A program made the translations under genes and the position numbers. From Gramella sp. KN1008 (GTDB lineage: Bacteria > Bacteroidota > Bacteroidia > Flavobacteriales > Flavobacteriaceae), in contig NZ_SJDV01000004.1 in assembly GCF_004332155.1 (NCBI RefSeq), forward strand, positions 406,807 through 470,806: a stretch of 64,000 bases of DNA, given 5' to 3'. Positions 42,522 through 52,253 of the stretch are shown here, piece after piece (the stretch's first letter is position 1; the number at the start of each line of letters is the position of its first letter). The notes beneath the pieces are model-generated. The model did no database searches. It was given only the letters and a program-made list of their open reading frames with translations, and was not told the origin of the DNA.

Positions 42522-45260
42522 ATGAAGCACGTTTATAAAATAACCGGGATGACCTGTAACGGATGCAGGTCACATGTGGAAAAGACTCTACAGAACGTTA
42601 AAGATGTTGAGAATGTAAGCGTCGATCTCGAAAAAGGAGAAGCCGAAATTACAATGACATCACATGTACCTACTCAGGTATTCGAGAAATCCTTGCAGGA
42701 AGCAGGAGGTAATTATCATATTATGGAGCCTGGTAATCCGGGTACTTCATCCAAACCAATGCAGCATACCTACAAAATAACCGGAATGACCTGTATGGGA
42801 TGCCGTTCACATGTGGAGTCCGCTTTGAGAAATGTGGATGGTGTCTCGGAGGTTTCTGTTGACCTTGAAAAAGCAGAAGCAAAGATAAGTATGCAAGAGC
42901 ATATAAAAATTGAAAAATTTGAAAATGCCTTGCAGGAAGCCGGCGGAAATTATCATATAGTGATGCCAGGAGATGAACACTCTTTCAAGGAACCATCTAA
43001 ACCAAAAAAGAAAGTCGGGAAAGGTACGGGAACTTGGTATTGCCCCATGCATTGTGAAGGCGATAAAACTTATGATAAACCTGGTGATTGTCCTGTATGC
43101 GGGATGGACCTTGTGGAAGAAGTAAGCCTAAAATCTTCTTCTACAAAATATACCTGCCCTATGCATCCTGAAGTAGTGAAGGATGAACCAGGTAGTTGTC
43201 CTATCTGTGGAATGGATCTGGTGCCTATGGAACCTGAAGCTTCAGCTGAAGAAAAGGGATATAAAAAATTACTTCGTAAATTCTGGATCTCTGTAGCCTT
43301 TACACTTCCTATCTTCCTTATTGCGATGTCTGAAATGATCCCCGGAAATCCGCTTTATGAAGTAGCCGGAATGAGAGTATGGAATTGGATTCAGTTCGGA
43401 CTTTCACTACCTGTGGTTTTTTATGGAACCTGGATGTTTTTTGAACGTGCCTACAGATCTATAAAGACCTGGAACCTTAATATGTTCACTTTAATTGGGA
43501 TTGGTGCAGGTGTTGCATGGATTTTTAGTGTATTCGGACTTATTTTTCCTGATTTCTTCCCGCCTCAGTTCAAGACCGAAATGGGAACGGTGCACGTATA
43601 TTTCGAGGCTGCAACCGTTATCCTGACACTGGTTTTGCTGGGTCAGGTACTTGAAGCAAGAGCTCATAGCCGAACGAATTCCGCAATTAAGGAATTACTG
43701 AAACTGGCTCCCAATACAGCTGTTAGAGTAAGGGATGGAAAGGAAGAAACCATATCTGTAGATAAGATCGAAAAAGGAGATGTTTTACGTGTGAAGCCTG
43801 GTGAAAAGATCCCGGTAGACGGAATTATAAAAACCGGAAAGAGCAGTATTGACGAATCCATGATCACCGGAGAGCCAATTCCGGTAGATAAAGCTGAAGG
43901 AGATAAAGTGAGTTCAGGTACCATCAACGGAAATCAGAGTTTCACTATGACTGCTGAAAAAGTAGGAGATGAAACCCTGCTCGCACAGATCATAAAAATG
44001 GTAAATGAAGCCAGCCGTTCTCAGGCACCTATTCAAAAACTTGCTGACAGGATCTCGGCTTATTTTGTTCCTATCGTGGTGTTGGTGTCAGTGATCACTT
44101 TTATTGCCTGGGCGATATACGGCCCTGAGCCGGCTTATGTCTATGCGCTGGTGAATGCTATCGCAGTACTTATTATTGCCTGTCCATGTGCACTTGGCCT
44201 GGCCACTCCCATGTCGGTAATGGTTGGAGTAGGGAAAGGGGCTCAAAACGGTGTACTTATCAAAAATGCACGGGCTCTGGAAGAATTCAATGAGATTGAT
44301 ACTCTTATCATCGATAAGACCGGAACTATTACCGAGGGAAAACCTTCGGTTGAAAAGGTGGTTTCAGTCAGCCCTGACTATTCAGAAAAAGAATTGATCG
44401 AATTAATAGCTTCGGTTAATGCTCAGAGTGAACATCCCCTTGCTTTAGCGACTGTGAATTACGCGACAGATCAAAATATTGAATTTAGTGAAGCCACTGC
44501 TTTCAATGCCGTTACAGGAAAGGGTGTTCATGCCAGTCTTAGTGGAAAAAGACTTGCTCTAGGGAATGATAAGCTGATGCTTGATGAAAATGCTGAGATC
44601 TCAAAAGAGGTCGAAAAGAAGGTCATCGCAGAGCAGGAGCAGGGGAAAACGGTATCTTATTTCGCAGTGGACGGAAAGATCATCGGTTATATTACGATCA
44701 CTGATGCTATTAAAAAGACAAGTGAAGAGGCATTGAGAGAATTACAGGAACATGGGGTTAAAGTGATCATGCTTACAGGTGATAATGCGAAGACAGCCGC
44801 GGCCGTGGCAAAGCACCTTGATCTTGCAGATTTTAAAGCAGGAATGGTTCCTGAAAATAAGATGGAAGAGGTTAAAAAGTTACAACAGCAGGGAAAAAAA
44901 GTTGCCATGGCTGGAGATGGTATTAATGATGCACCAGCTCTTGCACAGGCTAATATTGGGATAGCCATGGGAACCGGAACCGATGTGGCTATCGAAAGTG
45001 CTGAGATCACCCTGGTTAAGGGAGATCTAAAAGGAGTGTTGAAAGCGAAAAAGCTTAGTGAAAAGGTGATGAGAAATATCAAGGAGAACCTATTCTTTGC
45101 ACTCATCTATAACATTATAGGGGTTCCCGTAGCTGCAGGGGTACTTTACCCGGTGTTTGGGATTTTGCTTTCACCTATGATCGCAGCCCTGGCGATGAGC
45201 TTTAGCTCGGTTTCTGTAATAGGGAATGCGCTGAGGTTAAGAAATGCAAAACTGGATTAA
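42522..45260 (+). CDS. copA: Copper-exporting P1B-type ATPase with two HMA and two heavy-metal-binding domains
   Basis: This 912-residue inner-membrane ATPase should export Cu(I)/Ag(I) from the cytosol. Two HMA domains with GMTCxGC (C12/C15 and C91/C94) are clear tandem duplicates. Next come two small zinc-ribbon-like metal-binding domains (WYCPMH...CPVCGMDL near 174-200 and YTCPMH...CPICGMDL near 208-235). The ATPase core has the channel motif C554-P-C556, the phosphorylated D598 in DKTGT, SEHPLA, MLTGDN and [13 protein letters not shown] and the two HMA domains indicate monovalent metal. The pump is about 75 residues longer than E. coli CopA because of the small domains. Confidence 0.97.
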   Translation: MKHVYKITGMTCNGCRSHVEKTLQNVKDVENVSVDLEKGEAEITMTSHVPTQVFEKSLQEAGGNYHIMEPGNPGTSSKPMQHTYKITGMTCMGCRSHVESALRNVDGVSEVSVDLEKAEAKISMQEHIKIEKFENALQEAGGNYHIVMPGDEHSFKEPSKPKKKVGKGTGTWYCPMHCEGDKTYDKPGDCPVCGMDLVEEVSLKSSSTKYTCPMHPEVVKDEPGSCPICGMDLVPMEPEASAEEKGYKKLLRKFWISVAFTLPIFLIAMSEMIPGNPLYEVAGMRVWNWIQFGLSLPVVFYGTWMFFERAYRSIKTWNLNMFTLIGIGAGVAWIFSVFGLIFPDFFPPQFKTEMGTVHVYFEAATVILTLVLLGQVLEARAHSRTNSAIKELLKLAPNTAVRVRDGKEETISVDKIEKGDVLRVKPGEKIPVDGIIKTGKSSIDESMITGEPIPVDKAEGDKVSSGTINGNQSFTMTAEKVGDETLLAQIIKMVNEASRSQAPIQKLADRISAYFVPIVVLVSVITFIAWAIYGPEPAYVYALVNAIAVLIIACPCALGLATPMSVMVGVGKGAQNGVLIKNARALEEFNEIDTLIIDKTGTITEGKPSVEKVVSVSPDYSEKELIELIASVNAQSEHPLALATVNYATDQNIEFSEATAFNAVTGKGVHASLSGKRLALGNDKLMLDENAEISKEVEKKVIAEQEQGKTVSYFAVDGKIIGYITITDAIKKTSEEALRELQEHGVKVIMLTGDNAKTAAAVAKHLDLADFKAGMVPENKMEEVKKLQQQGKKVAMAGDGINDAPALAQANIGIAMGTGTDVAIESAEITLVKGDLKGVLKAKKLSEKVMRNIKENLFFALIYNIIGVPVAAGVLYPVFGILLSPMIAALAMSFSSVSVIGNALRLRNAKLD

Positions 45261-45264
45261 TCAG

Positions 45265-45341
45265 GTCATTTCGAAGGAAGTGAGAAATCTGAAGAGATTT
45301 CTCAATCATGCTGACAGTCATAGGGACTCCTTCTAAATGAC
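45265..45341. repeat. REP-like palindromic element
   Basis: The 77-bp unit starts GTCATTTCGAAGG and ends CTTCTAAATGAC, an imperfect inverted pair. Within it TGAGAAATCT (45281-45290) and AGATTTCTCA (45295-45304) form a perfect 10-bp hairpin. This type of sequence is recurrent between genes in many Bacteroidota. Only this copy is seen here. Confidence 0.6.
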
Positions 45342-45359
45342 ATTTTATTTGATAATAAT

Positions 45360-45383
45360 ACCCTGAACTTGTCTCAGGGTTTT
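45360..45383 (+). terminator. Small hairpin before the permease gene, possible copA terminator or second REP-like unit
   Basis: ACCCTGA (45360-45366) pairs with TCAGGGT (45374-45380), followed by TTT. The stem is only seven base pairs and the T-run is short. Confidence 0.4.
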
Positions 45384-45399
45384 AAAATTAACTTTTAAT

Positions 45400-46626
45400 A
45401 TGCAGGATTTTTTAAGTCAATGGGGAGAAGCGGCGTATACTACAGCCGGATTTTTCTGGATGGCTCTTTGGGCTTTCGCTTTGGGATATGTTATAAGTAG
45501 CGGGATACAGGTCTTTGTGACCGAAAAACGAATGCAAAAAACTATGGGAAAGGAAGAATCCAAAGGGCTCCTGCTTGGAACTTTTTTTGGTTTCATTAGC
45601 AGTTCCTGTAGTTTCGCTGCACTGGCATCTACCAAAAGTCTTTTTAAAAAGGGAGCCAGTTTTGTTTCATCCATTGCTTTTCTTCTTGCCTCCACCAACC
45701 TGGTTATAGAACTGGGAATTATTATTTCGATCTTCCTGGGCTGGCAGTTCGTTGTTGGGGAATATGTAGGTGGAATTATACTGATTCTCATAAGCTGGTT
45801 ATTAATCAGACTTATAAATCCTAAAAAACTGATCAAAAAGGCTCGTGAACGTCTGGACAGTGAAGATGATGATGAAGCCGATCCTGATAAATCCTGGAAA
45901 AAAAAGATGAAATCTGAAACAGGATGGGCTAAGGTATCTCAGCAATACGCCATGGAATGGAAGATGGTGTGGAAAGATGTTACCATAGGATTTACAATCG
46001 CCGGGATCGTAGCCGCTTTTGTGCCCGATTCTTTTTTCCAGACTTTATTTATCAATAGCGGGCAGGGCAATGCAGATCTTGGGTTTTTTACAATCCTGGA
46101 GCACATTATTGTAGGGCCGGTGGCCGCATTTATAACCTTTATAGGCTCTATGGGGAATATTCCTCTGGCAGCTTTGTTATTTGGGAAAGGCGTTAGTTTT
46201 GCCGGGGTAATGGCTTTTATTTTCAGCGACCTGGTAGTCTTCCCAATCTTAAGGATCAATGCCAAATATTACGGCTGGAAAATGAGTTTCTTTATTCTGT
46301 TTCTTTTATTTGCTTCCTTAATCGGGGCATCGCTGGCATTACATTACGGCTTTAATTTGTTAAACCTTCTTCCAGATCCGTCTTCGGTAAAGATCATGGA
46401 TACCGAATATTTTAAGATCAATTATACCTTCTGGCTGAACATGATATTTCTTGCAATTTCCGGCTATATGCTTTATCTCGGATTCTTTAAACGTGACGAT
46501 GTAATGTTCATGAAAGAAATGGCTCCCAAAAGCCAGGTGCTGGAGAAAACGCTCAAATATATTGCCTTCATTTGCTATGCATGGCTGGCTGCAGGACTTG
46601 TACTAAAATTCTTGATAAACGGATAA
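45400..46626 (+). CDS. ArsP/DUF318-type permease
   Basis: This 408-residue membrane protein belongs to the predicted-permease family that includes ArsP-type efflux carriers. The first half has SSCSFAALASTKSLFKKG and LLASTNLVIELGIIIS, and the second half a mirrored GPVAAFITFIGSMGNIPLAALLFGKG segment, which is the family's inverted two-fold layout. Eight to ten helices are predicted. The pair of Cys/Ser-rich loops and the genomic place after copA suggest export of a soft metal or metalloid; the ion is unknown. Confidence 0.85.
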   Translation: MQDFLSQWGEAAYTTAGFFWMALWAFALGYVISSGIQVFVTEKRMQKTMGKEESKGLLLGTFFGFISSSCSFAALASTKSLFKKGASFVSSIAFLLASTNLVIELGIIISIFLGWQFVVGEYVGGIILILISWLLIRLINPKKLIKKARERLDSEDDDEADPDKSWKKKMKSETGWAKVSQQYAMEWKMVWKDVTIGFTIAGIVAAFVPDSFFQTLFINSGQGNADLGFFTILEHIIVGPVAAFITFIGSMGNIPLAALLFGKGVSFAGVMAFIFSDLVVFPILRINAKYYGWKMSFFILFLLFASLIGASLALHYGFNLLNLLPDPSSVKIMDTEYFKINYTFWLNMIFLAISGYMLYLGFFKRDDVMFMKEMAPKSQVLEKTLKYIAFICYAWLAAGLVLKFLING

Positions 46627-46634
46627 AATTAAAA

Positions 46635-46652
46635 AAGGGCCGGATGGCCCTT
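46635..46652 (-). terminator. Minus-strand terminator after the first Spy-like gene
   Basis: AAGGGCC (46635-46641) pairs with GGCCCTT (46646-46652). On the minus strand the hairpin is followed by a T-run, so it ends the transcript of the gene at 46678-47100. It also lies just after the permease stop on the other strand. Confidence 0.65.
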
Positions 46653-46677
46653 CAGGTTAATATATGGGAAAAGGATT

Positions 46678-47100
46678 TTATCCCTGATTTCTCCTTTTTT
46701 GCATATGCATTTTTCTTCCTTTTCGTCTTTTTTCCTGAAGCTGTTCCCATTTGGTATACTGTTCCTCGGTAAGGATCTTTTTCAGTTCAGCTTTATATTC
46801 TTCAGACATTTCCTGATGTTCTTCCCTGATTTTGGCTCGTTCTTTCTGTAATTCCTTTCGAATTTCCTCACGTTCCTCCCGACGCTCCTGCATAAGTTCC
46901 CTTTGTTCTCCAATTCTCTTAGTATAGAGCTCTTTAAGTTGGGCTTCCTGTTCCTCATTAAGATCTAGTTGCATAGCCAGTCTTTTAGCCCCAAGAATTG
47001 CCATTTCTTCATCAGACATTTCTGATCTTCTTTCTCCTCTTTCTTGGGCGAAGGTGACAACACTGAAAAGAAGGAGTATTAGAGTGATTAGGTTTTTCAT
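46678..47100 (-). CDS. Spy/CpxP-like exported chaperone (copy 1)
   Basis: This 140-residue protein has a signal peptide ending TFAQ, then an all-helical, highly charged body with LDLNEEQEAQLKELYTKR and KKILTEEQYTKWEQL, the LTxxQ-type repeats of Spy/CpxP proteins. Spy homologues bind unfolded periplasmic proteins and dampen envelope stress responses, including copper stress. I start it at ATG 47100 (MKNLITLIL); ATG 47106 two codons upstream is equally possible. A related gene lies upstream, separated by a strong hairpin. Confidence 0.82.
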   Translation of the reverse strand: MKNLITLILLLFSVVTFAQERGERRSEMSDEEMAILGAKRLAMQLDLNEEQEAQLKELYTKRIGEQRELMQERREEREEIRKELQKERAKIREEHQEMSEEYKAELKKILTEEQYTKWEQLQEKRRKGRKMHMQKRRNQG

Positions 47101-47159
47101 AATCATAAGGTTTTGACGTTGAGTTTATTTGACTCTTCAAATTGCAATTGGTTTAAAAA

Positions 47160-47185
47160 CAAAACAGGGCATTTGCCCTGTTTTG
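47160..47185 (-). terminator. Strong hairpin between the two Spy-like genes
   Basis: A perfect 12-bp stem (CAAAACAGGGCA with TGCCCTGTTTTG) around a two-base loop lies 21 bases downstream of the second Spy-like gene on the minus strand. It should end most transcripts of that gene before copy 1. Confidence 0.7.
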
Positions 47186-47205
47186 TAAAAACTTTTTTTG
47201 AAAGT

Positions 47206-47700
47206 CTAATATTCGGTATCATCATCATCAGACTTATCTTTTTTGCCTTTTTTCTTGCCTTCCATTTTCATTTCCCCCTTGTGCATTTTCATTTCTCTTT
47301 CATGCATCACTTCCCATTTGGTATATTGACTTTCAGTCAGGATCTCCTTCATCTCTTCTTTGAAATCGTCCTGTATTTTCATCCTTTGTTTATGCATATT
47401 GGCTCTTTCGTCGGCCATATCTTCGGGCTCATCGGCCATATCGTCCATATGGTCTGCCATGAGCTCTTTCTGTGCTTCAAGACGCTTTAACTGGGCCTTT
47501 TTAATTTTTTCCTTCTGTTCTGCATTCAGGCTTAAACGGGTCGCCATTTTATCGGCGTACATCATGGCATGTGGTTCAGGGTCTTCCATCATCATGGCCT
47601 GTTTTTCATGGCCTTTTGCTTTTCCCTTATTTTTATCAACCTGGGCAAGGGCCCCAAACGAAAGGAATAGCATCACTAATAATAAGCTAATATTCTTCAT
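47206..47700 (-). CDS. Spy/CpxP-like exported chaperone, Met/His-rich (copy 2)
   Basis: This 164-residue protein has a signal peptide ending ALAQ and two helical LTxxQ-type segments, LSLNAEQKEKIKKAQLKR and KEILTESQYTKWEVM. Unlike copy 1 it is rich in Met and His (HEKQAMMMEDPEPHAMMYADKM and a KMHKGEMKMEGKKKG tail), suited to soft-metal contact. The C-terminus is an acidic string. The start is set at MKNISL (ATG 47700), one codon inside the longest frame. It is divergent from nothing nearby and lies at the edge of the metal island. Confidence 0.8.
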   Translation of the reverse strand: MKNISLLLVMLFLSFGALAQVDKNKGKAKGHEKQAMMMEDPEPHAMMYADKMATRLSLNAEQKEKIKKAQLKRLEAQKELMADHMDDMADEPEDMADERANMHKQRMKIQDDFKEEMKEILTESQYTKWEVMHEREMKMHKGEMKMEGKKKGKKDKSDDDDTEY

Positions 47701-47776
47701 CACTGTACGTTTTGGTTTATACTCACTTAAAATTAAGGGATATAGAATCTGGAAGGATATGTTTTAACATAAAAAA

Positions 47777-47808
47777 AACTATCACTGTTAAAGTGATAGT
47801 TTTTTTAT
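47777..47808 (-). terminator. Terminator of the zinc metalloprotease gene
   Basis: AACTATCACT (47777-47786) pairs perfectly with AGTGATAGTT (47792-47801), flanked by A and T runs. It lies about 20 bases after the stop of the minus-strand metalloprotease. Confidence 0.75.
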
Positions 47809-47827
47809 TTATAAATGTTAAAAGCTA

Positions 47828-50323
47828 CTATTCCACAGGGTTCAGGATAAGATCTATACGCTTAAGCACATCCTGAAGATGATATCGCGTTAGGGTGTCT
47901 CCAGACCTGTACAGAGAGTTTCTTATCTGTCTCTCCAGGGTGTTTAATTCGCCTCTTACTACAGGTCTAATATCACTTTGAGAAACATCGATGTTACTTC
48001 TTGTGATCCAATCTCTCCATCTGGCAGGGATCTCATCCTGCTCTTCATTCATCAAATGCTCCATCCTCTCGATGTAAGCCCTCTGAAGATTTCTTCTGTA
48101 GCGATCTATCTTCTTGCCGGAATATACTTCACTCCAGATGCCTTTTCGAAGCTCGGTCATCATATCAAGTAAAGAATATGCTTCTTTACCGTTGATCTCT
48201 TCATTTTCCATTAAACGAGACATTCTTCCGAAATCGAGGATATTATTCAGCGCTCTTTGTTGTATATTTCTGATACGCTCAATATTTCCATCAAATTCTA
48301 TCTTATTGAAGATATCCTGGTTAATTAGCCATTCAGGTGTTTCGAAAAGCTGATCATGTAGAAAATCCATAGCTCTTTCCTGCGTCTCTTTGTCCACATG
48401 GGTGTAAACTGCTCCTTCCTGGTCATAGGTCTTATAATATTCGTAGACACCACCAATATTTGCGGCAACATGCCCCATGTAACGATTGTATTGAGATAGC
48501 ACCTGCCCGTAAAGCTCGTCCAGATCTTCATAGTTTTTACCGTCTTCAGCCGTCCAATCTATAAGTTTAGGAACGATTCGTTTCAGGTTTTTAATTCCGT
48601 ATTCACTTGCAAGCATCGCATCGTCCCCAAGGTCTTCGGTTTGTGAACTTGGATCTATAACACCTCCACCCTGCTGTCTTCCGAAGCGATACATGGGATC
48701 ACCGGCATGTTCCAGGATCCATTCATCAAGAACCGGCTTTTCTTCCTTTCCTTCTTTTTCAGGAATTGGACGGTAACCCCATTCTATAGCATACTTATCA
48801 TAAGGACCAATTTCCGGCATTAAAGCTACATCTCCATCTTCAGGCTGAGCGACATAGTTGAATCTGGCATAATCCATAATAGAGGGAGCCGTTCCATATT
48901 CTTTAGTGAATTCAGGGTCTCTCAATTTTTCTACAGGATAGGCCACACTGCTTCCCATATTATGAGGGAGTCCCAATGTATGTCCAACTTCATGAGCTGA
49001 AACAAAGCGAATAAGTCTTCCCATTACTTCGTCCTTGAATTCCACATCCTGTGCCTCAGGGTTGATCGCAGCAGTCTGTACAAAGAACCAGTTTCTTAAA
49101 AGGGTCATCACATTATGATACCAGTTGATGTCTGATTCCAGGATCTCTCCGGAACGAGGGTCACTTACATGGGGACCGTTGGCATTTGGAATTGGAGAAG
49201 CCAGGTATCTAACTACCGAATATCTTACATCTTCAGGACTCCAGTCCGGATCCTCTTCAACTGTAGGAGCGTCTTTGGCAATAATGGCATTTTTGAAACC
49301 CGCCTCTTCAAAGGCAACCTGCCAGTCTTCAATTCCCTGTTTAATGAAAGGTCTCCACTTTTCAGGAGTGGCCCTGTCTATGTAATAGACGATTGGTTCC
49401 TTTGGCTCCACAAGTTCTCCATTTTTGAACTTCTCCATGTCCTCTTCTTTCACCTCAAGTCTCCAGCGGTCAATGAATTCTACGGTTTTACTTTTCTGAG
49501 CAGCAAGCCCGTAATCGGTCTGTTCAGTGGTGAACCAGCCAACGCGCTCATCATAATACCTTCTTTCCATTGGAACTTTTGGAAGAAGGATCATGGAATT
49601 GCTGAATTCCATGGATATGGATCCCATACTTTCATTAGATGGTGGCTCGCCTGCATTGTAGGTCTTTACATGTCTTATTTCGATATTTTCAGGGTAACTT
49701 CTAATCGTATCTATATAAGACCTGCTTTCGTCAAGTCTTGAGACCTTGTATTGTTTTCTGGTACGATCTGGAAGGCCTAAAGGCTGCACATCTTTGGTGT
49801 AAAGATCGGTAACATCGATCACGGTGGTTTTACTGATGGAATCCTTACCAATTGTCTTTACGTCGAAAGACTGTATTATAGGTTCGAAATTTGAGTTTAC
49901 TACAGCCTCATGAACGGGAAGCGAATCATTAGCATAGATATCATAAGAAACTACTCTAAGCAGTACTTTATCACCTTTCTTCTGCCAGCGATGAACCTGT
50001 GTGTTCTGCTTTCCGCCTCCAAAGCCAATGCCACTGGCTGTTTTGGCTATACGTGTTACGGTAAGCATTTCGCGGTTAAACAGGCTGTCTGGGATCTCGT
50101 AGAAATATTTGTCTTCAACTTTATGAACGGTAAATAATCCTTCGTCACTTTTTGCATCCTTAGTGATCACCTTGTCGTAAGGTTTAATTCCGTTCTTGTC
50201 TTTTTTGGAGTCATTACTGGCGGCAGAAGCAGGTGCTTTTTCCTGTTTCTGAAAAACAGCACAGCTGGAAACCGATAATGAGAGGGCTAAAAGCAACAGC
50301 TTTAGGCTCTGGTTCTTGATCAT
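47828..50323 (-). CDS. Zinc-dependent metalloprotease lipoprotein (DUF5117/DUF5118 family)
   Basis: This 831-residue exported protein has a lipobox-like SSCA near residue 21 and Bacteroidota-type DUF5118 and DUF5117 segments in the N-terminal half. A metzincin-like catalytic site, HEVGHTLGLPH (H444, E445, H448, H454), follows, with a Met-turn candidate at SIMDYARFNY about 30 residues later. A C-terminal DUF4953-like region completes it. The enzyme is probably on the outer membrane or periplasmic and digests proteins; substrates are unknown. It stands alone on the minus strand with a terminator behind it. Confidence 0.9.
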   Translation of the reverse strand: MIKNQSLKLLLLALSLSVSSCAVFQKQEKAPASAASNDSKKDKNGIKPYDKVITKDAKSDEGLFTVHKVEDKYFYEIPDSLFNREMLTVTRIAKTASGIGFGGGKQNTQVHRWQKKGDKVLLRVVSYDIYANDSLPVHEAVVNSNFEPIIQSFDVKTIGKDSISKTTVIDVTDLYTKDVQPLGLPDRTRKQYKVSRLDESRSYIDTIRSYPENIEIRHVKTYNAGEPPSNESMGSISMEFSNSMILLPKVPMERRYYDERVGWFTTEQTDYGLAAQKSKTVEFIDRWRLEVKEEDMEKFKNGELVEPKEPIVYYIDRATPEKWRPFIKQGIEDWQVAFEEAGFKNAIIAKDAPTVEEDPDWSPEDVRYSVVRYLASPIPNANGPHVSDPRSGEILESDINWYHNVMTLLRNWFFVQTAAINPEAQDVEFKDEVMGRLIRFVSAHEVGHTLGLPHNMGSSVAYPVEKLRDPEFTKEYGTAPSIMDYARFNYVAQPEDGDVALMPEIGPYDKYAIEWGYRPIPEKEGKEEKPVLDEWILEHAGDPMYRFGRQQGGGVIDPSSQTEDLGDDAMLASEYGIKNLKRIVPKLIDWTAEDGKNYEDLDELYGQVLSQYNRYMGHVAANIGGVYEYYKTYDQEGAVYTHVDKETQERAMDFLHDQLFETPEWLINQDIFNKIEFDGNIERIRNIQQRALNNILDFGRMSRLMENEEINGKEAYSLLDMMTELRKGIWSEVYSGKKIDRYRRNLQRAYIERMEHLMNEEQDEIPARWRDWITRSNIDVSQSDIRPVVRGELNTLERQIRNSLYRSGDTLTRYHLQDVLKRIDLILNPVE

Positions 50324-50386
50324 AAATTTTTGTTTTAGTTAATACAGATTTGATGTGAAGACGGAAATTTTAAATCAGAAAATAAA

Positions 50387-50410
50387 AAAGACCGCCTTTC
50401 GGCAGTCTTT
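50387..50410 (-). terminator. Terminator of lysS
   Basis: AAAGACCGCC with GGCAGTCTTT (one mismatch) around a TTTC loop is followed by T on the minus strand, 35 bases after the lysS stop. Confidence 0.65.
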
Positions 50411-50444
50411 GGACTAATCTTATTCTAAATGGTTTAAAGAATCA

Positions 50445-52136
50445 TTAAGAAATCTTGATTTTCATATCATCGTCTTCTTTAAATACCTCTATCATCTTAT
50501 GTTTTCTAAGCCCTTTCAGGGATTTATCCCATTTTTTATTGCTTAAACCTGATTTCTCCTTGATCTCGTTCAGTTCAAAGATCTCATCGGCCTTTAAAAG
50601 CTTATAAACTGCTTTTTCGTCTTCATTCAGTTCTACCGCTTTCTTTTCAGGCTTCATCTGTGGGAAGAATAATACTTCCTGAATGGACTGTTTATTGGTA
50701 AGGAACATGATCAATCTGTCCATTCCAATCCCAAGTCCGGAGGTAGGAGGCATTCCATATTCCAGTGAACGAAGGAAATCATTATCGATGAACATCGCTT
50801 CATCATCACCTTTTTCAGACAGTTTTAACTGCTCTTCAAAACGCTCTCTCTGGTCTATAGGATCGTTTAGCTCAGAATAGGCATTTGCGACCTCTTTTCC
50901 GCAGACCATAAGCTCAAAACGCTCGGTAAGTTCGGGATTCTCACGGTGTTCTTTACAAAGCGGACTCATTTCCTTGGGATAATCGGTAATGAAAGTAGGC
51001 TGAATAAAGTTACCTTCACATTTTTCTCCAAAGATCTCATCAATAAGTTTTCCTTTACCCATGGTGTCATCAACCTCGATTCCCATTTCTTTGGCAGCAT
51101 CGTAAAGTTCTTTTTCCGATTTTCCCGTGATATCAAATCCTGTATATTCTTTGATTGCATCGGTCATTGTAAGCCTTTCATAAGGGGCCTTGAAATCGAT
51201 CTTATGCTCTCCGAAAGTTGCTTCGGTAGTTCCGTTCACAGCAATTGCACAGTGCTCAAGAAGCTTTTCGGTGAACTCCATCATCCAGTTATAGTCCTTA
51301 TAAGCCACATAGATCTCCATAGCCGTGAATTCAGGGTTGTGGGTTCTGTCCATTCCCTCATTCCTGAAATTCTTTGAGAACTCATACACCCCGTCAAATC
51401 CGCCTACTATAAGCCTTTTCAGATAAAGCTCGTTAGCGATCCTTAGATATAATGGAATATCCAGTGCGTTGTGATGTGTTACGAAAGGTCTTGCCGCAGC
51501 GCCTCCGGGTATCGACTGAAGGATTGGGGTCTCAACCTCAAAATAGCCTTTTTCATTAAAGAAATTCCGCATGGCGTTGAACAGTTTAGTTCGCTTAACG
51601 AAGATCTCTTTAACCTTCGGATTCACGGCAAGATCAGCATAACGCTGGCGATATCTTTGTTCGGGATCGTTAAATCCGTCATGCACATTTCCTTCCTTGT
51701 CGATTTTAGGAAGTGGAAGGGGTCTGATTGATTTGCTAAGAAGATGAAAGTCTTTCACCATCACCGTCATTTCCCCAACCTGGGTCTTAAATAGCTCTCC
51801 TTCAATTCCGATAAAATCACCTATATCCAGCCATTTCTTATAGAAATCGTTGTACTTAGACTTGTCTTCACCTGTGCAGATTTCATCCCTGTTAAAGTAA
51901 ACCTGGATCCTTCCTTTGGAATCCTGTAATTCGGCAAAAGATGCTTTTCCCTGAATTCGCCGGGACATTAATCTTCCTGCTATCACTACTTTTTTTCCTT
52001 CCTCGAAATTCTCCCTGATATCGGTTGTAGTATGATCTACCGGAAAAAGATCGGCAGGATATGGATTAATACCGGCTTTTCTAATAGCCGATAGTTTTTC
52101 TCGTCTAATTTGTTCCTGTTCTGATAATTGCTGCAT
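50445..52136 (-). CDS. lysS: Class II lysyl-tRNA synthetase
   Basis: This 563-residue enzyme charges tRNA-Lys with lysine in the cytosol. An OB-fold anticodon-binding domain (about 50-160) precedes the class II catalytic core. The core shows motif 2 ([15 protein letters not shown]) and motif 3 ([15 protein letters not shown]), plus [15 protein letters not shown] near motif 1. It is about 60 residues longer than E. coli LysS (505) because of a C-terminal extension rich in Lys and Glu (about 500-563) with a winged-helix-like pattern; such tails are common in Flavobacteriia. A good promoter lies upstream and a terminator downstream. Confidence 0.97.
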   Translation of the reverse strand: MQQLSEQEQIRREKLSAIRKAGINPYPADLFPVDHTTTDIRENFEEGKKVVIAGRLMSRRIQGKASFAELQDSKGRIQVYFNRDEICTGEDKSKYNDFYKKWLDIGDFIGIEGELFKTQVGEMTVMVKDFHLLSKSIRPLPLPKIDKEGNVHDGFNDPEQRYRQRYADLAVNPKVKEIFVKRTKLFNAMRNFFNEKGYFEVETPILQSIPGGAAARPFVTHHNALDIPLYLRIANELYLKRLIVGGFDGVYEFSKNFRNEGMDRTHNPEFTAMEIYVAYKDYNWMMEFTEKLLEHCAIAVNGTTEATFGEHKIDFKAPYERLTMTDAIKEYTGFDITGKSEKELYDAAKEMGIEVDDTMGKGKLIDEIFGEKCEGNFIQPTFITDYPKEMSPLCKEHRENPELTERFELMVCGKEVANAYSELNDPIDQRERFEEQLKLSEKGDDEAMFIDNDFLRSLEYGMPPTSGLGIGMDRLIMFLTNKQSIQEVLFFPQMKPEKKAVELNEDEKAVYKLLKADEIFELNEIKEKSGLSNKKWDKSLKGLRKHKMIEVFKEDDDMKIKIS

Positions 52137-52171
52137 ATAATTCTATTTGTGCATTCAACAAAATGCGGATG

Positions 52172-52202
52172 CAAATATAGTGACTATCAGCCTGCCACAC
52201 AA
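52172..52202 (-). promoter_or_regulatory. lysS promoter (-33 TTG and -7 TATATTTG)
   Basis: On the minus strand TATATTTG (52179-52172) is preceded after 20 bases by TTG (52202-52200), a good Bacteroidota housekeeping promoter. It gives a leader of about 30 bases before the lysS ATG. Confidence 0.6.
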
Positions 52203-52229
52203 CGCAATTAAAAGCCGAAATAATAATTC

Positions 52230-52237
52230 TATCTTTG
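52230..52237 (+). promoter_or_regulatory. TAnnTTTG (-7) element for the YqaE/Pmp3 gene
   Basis: TATCTTTG matches the consensus. It ends two bases before ATG 52239 and 17 bases before ATG 52254, so it decides for the later start. Confidence 0.5.
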
Positions 52238-52253
52238 CATGAAAATTCTGCCA

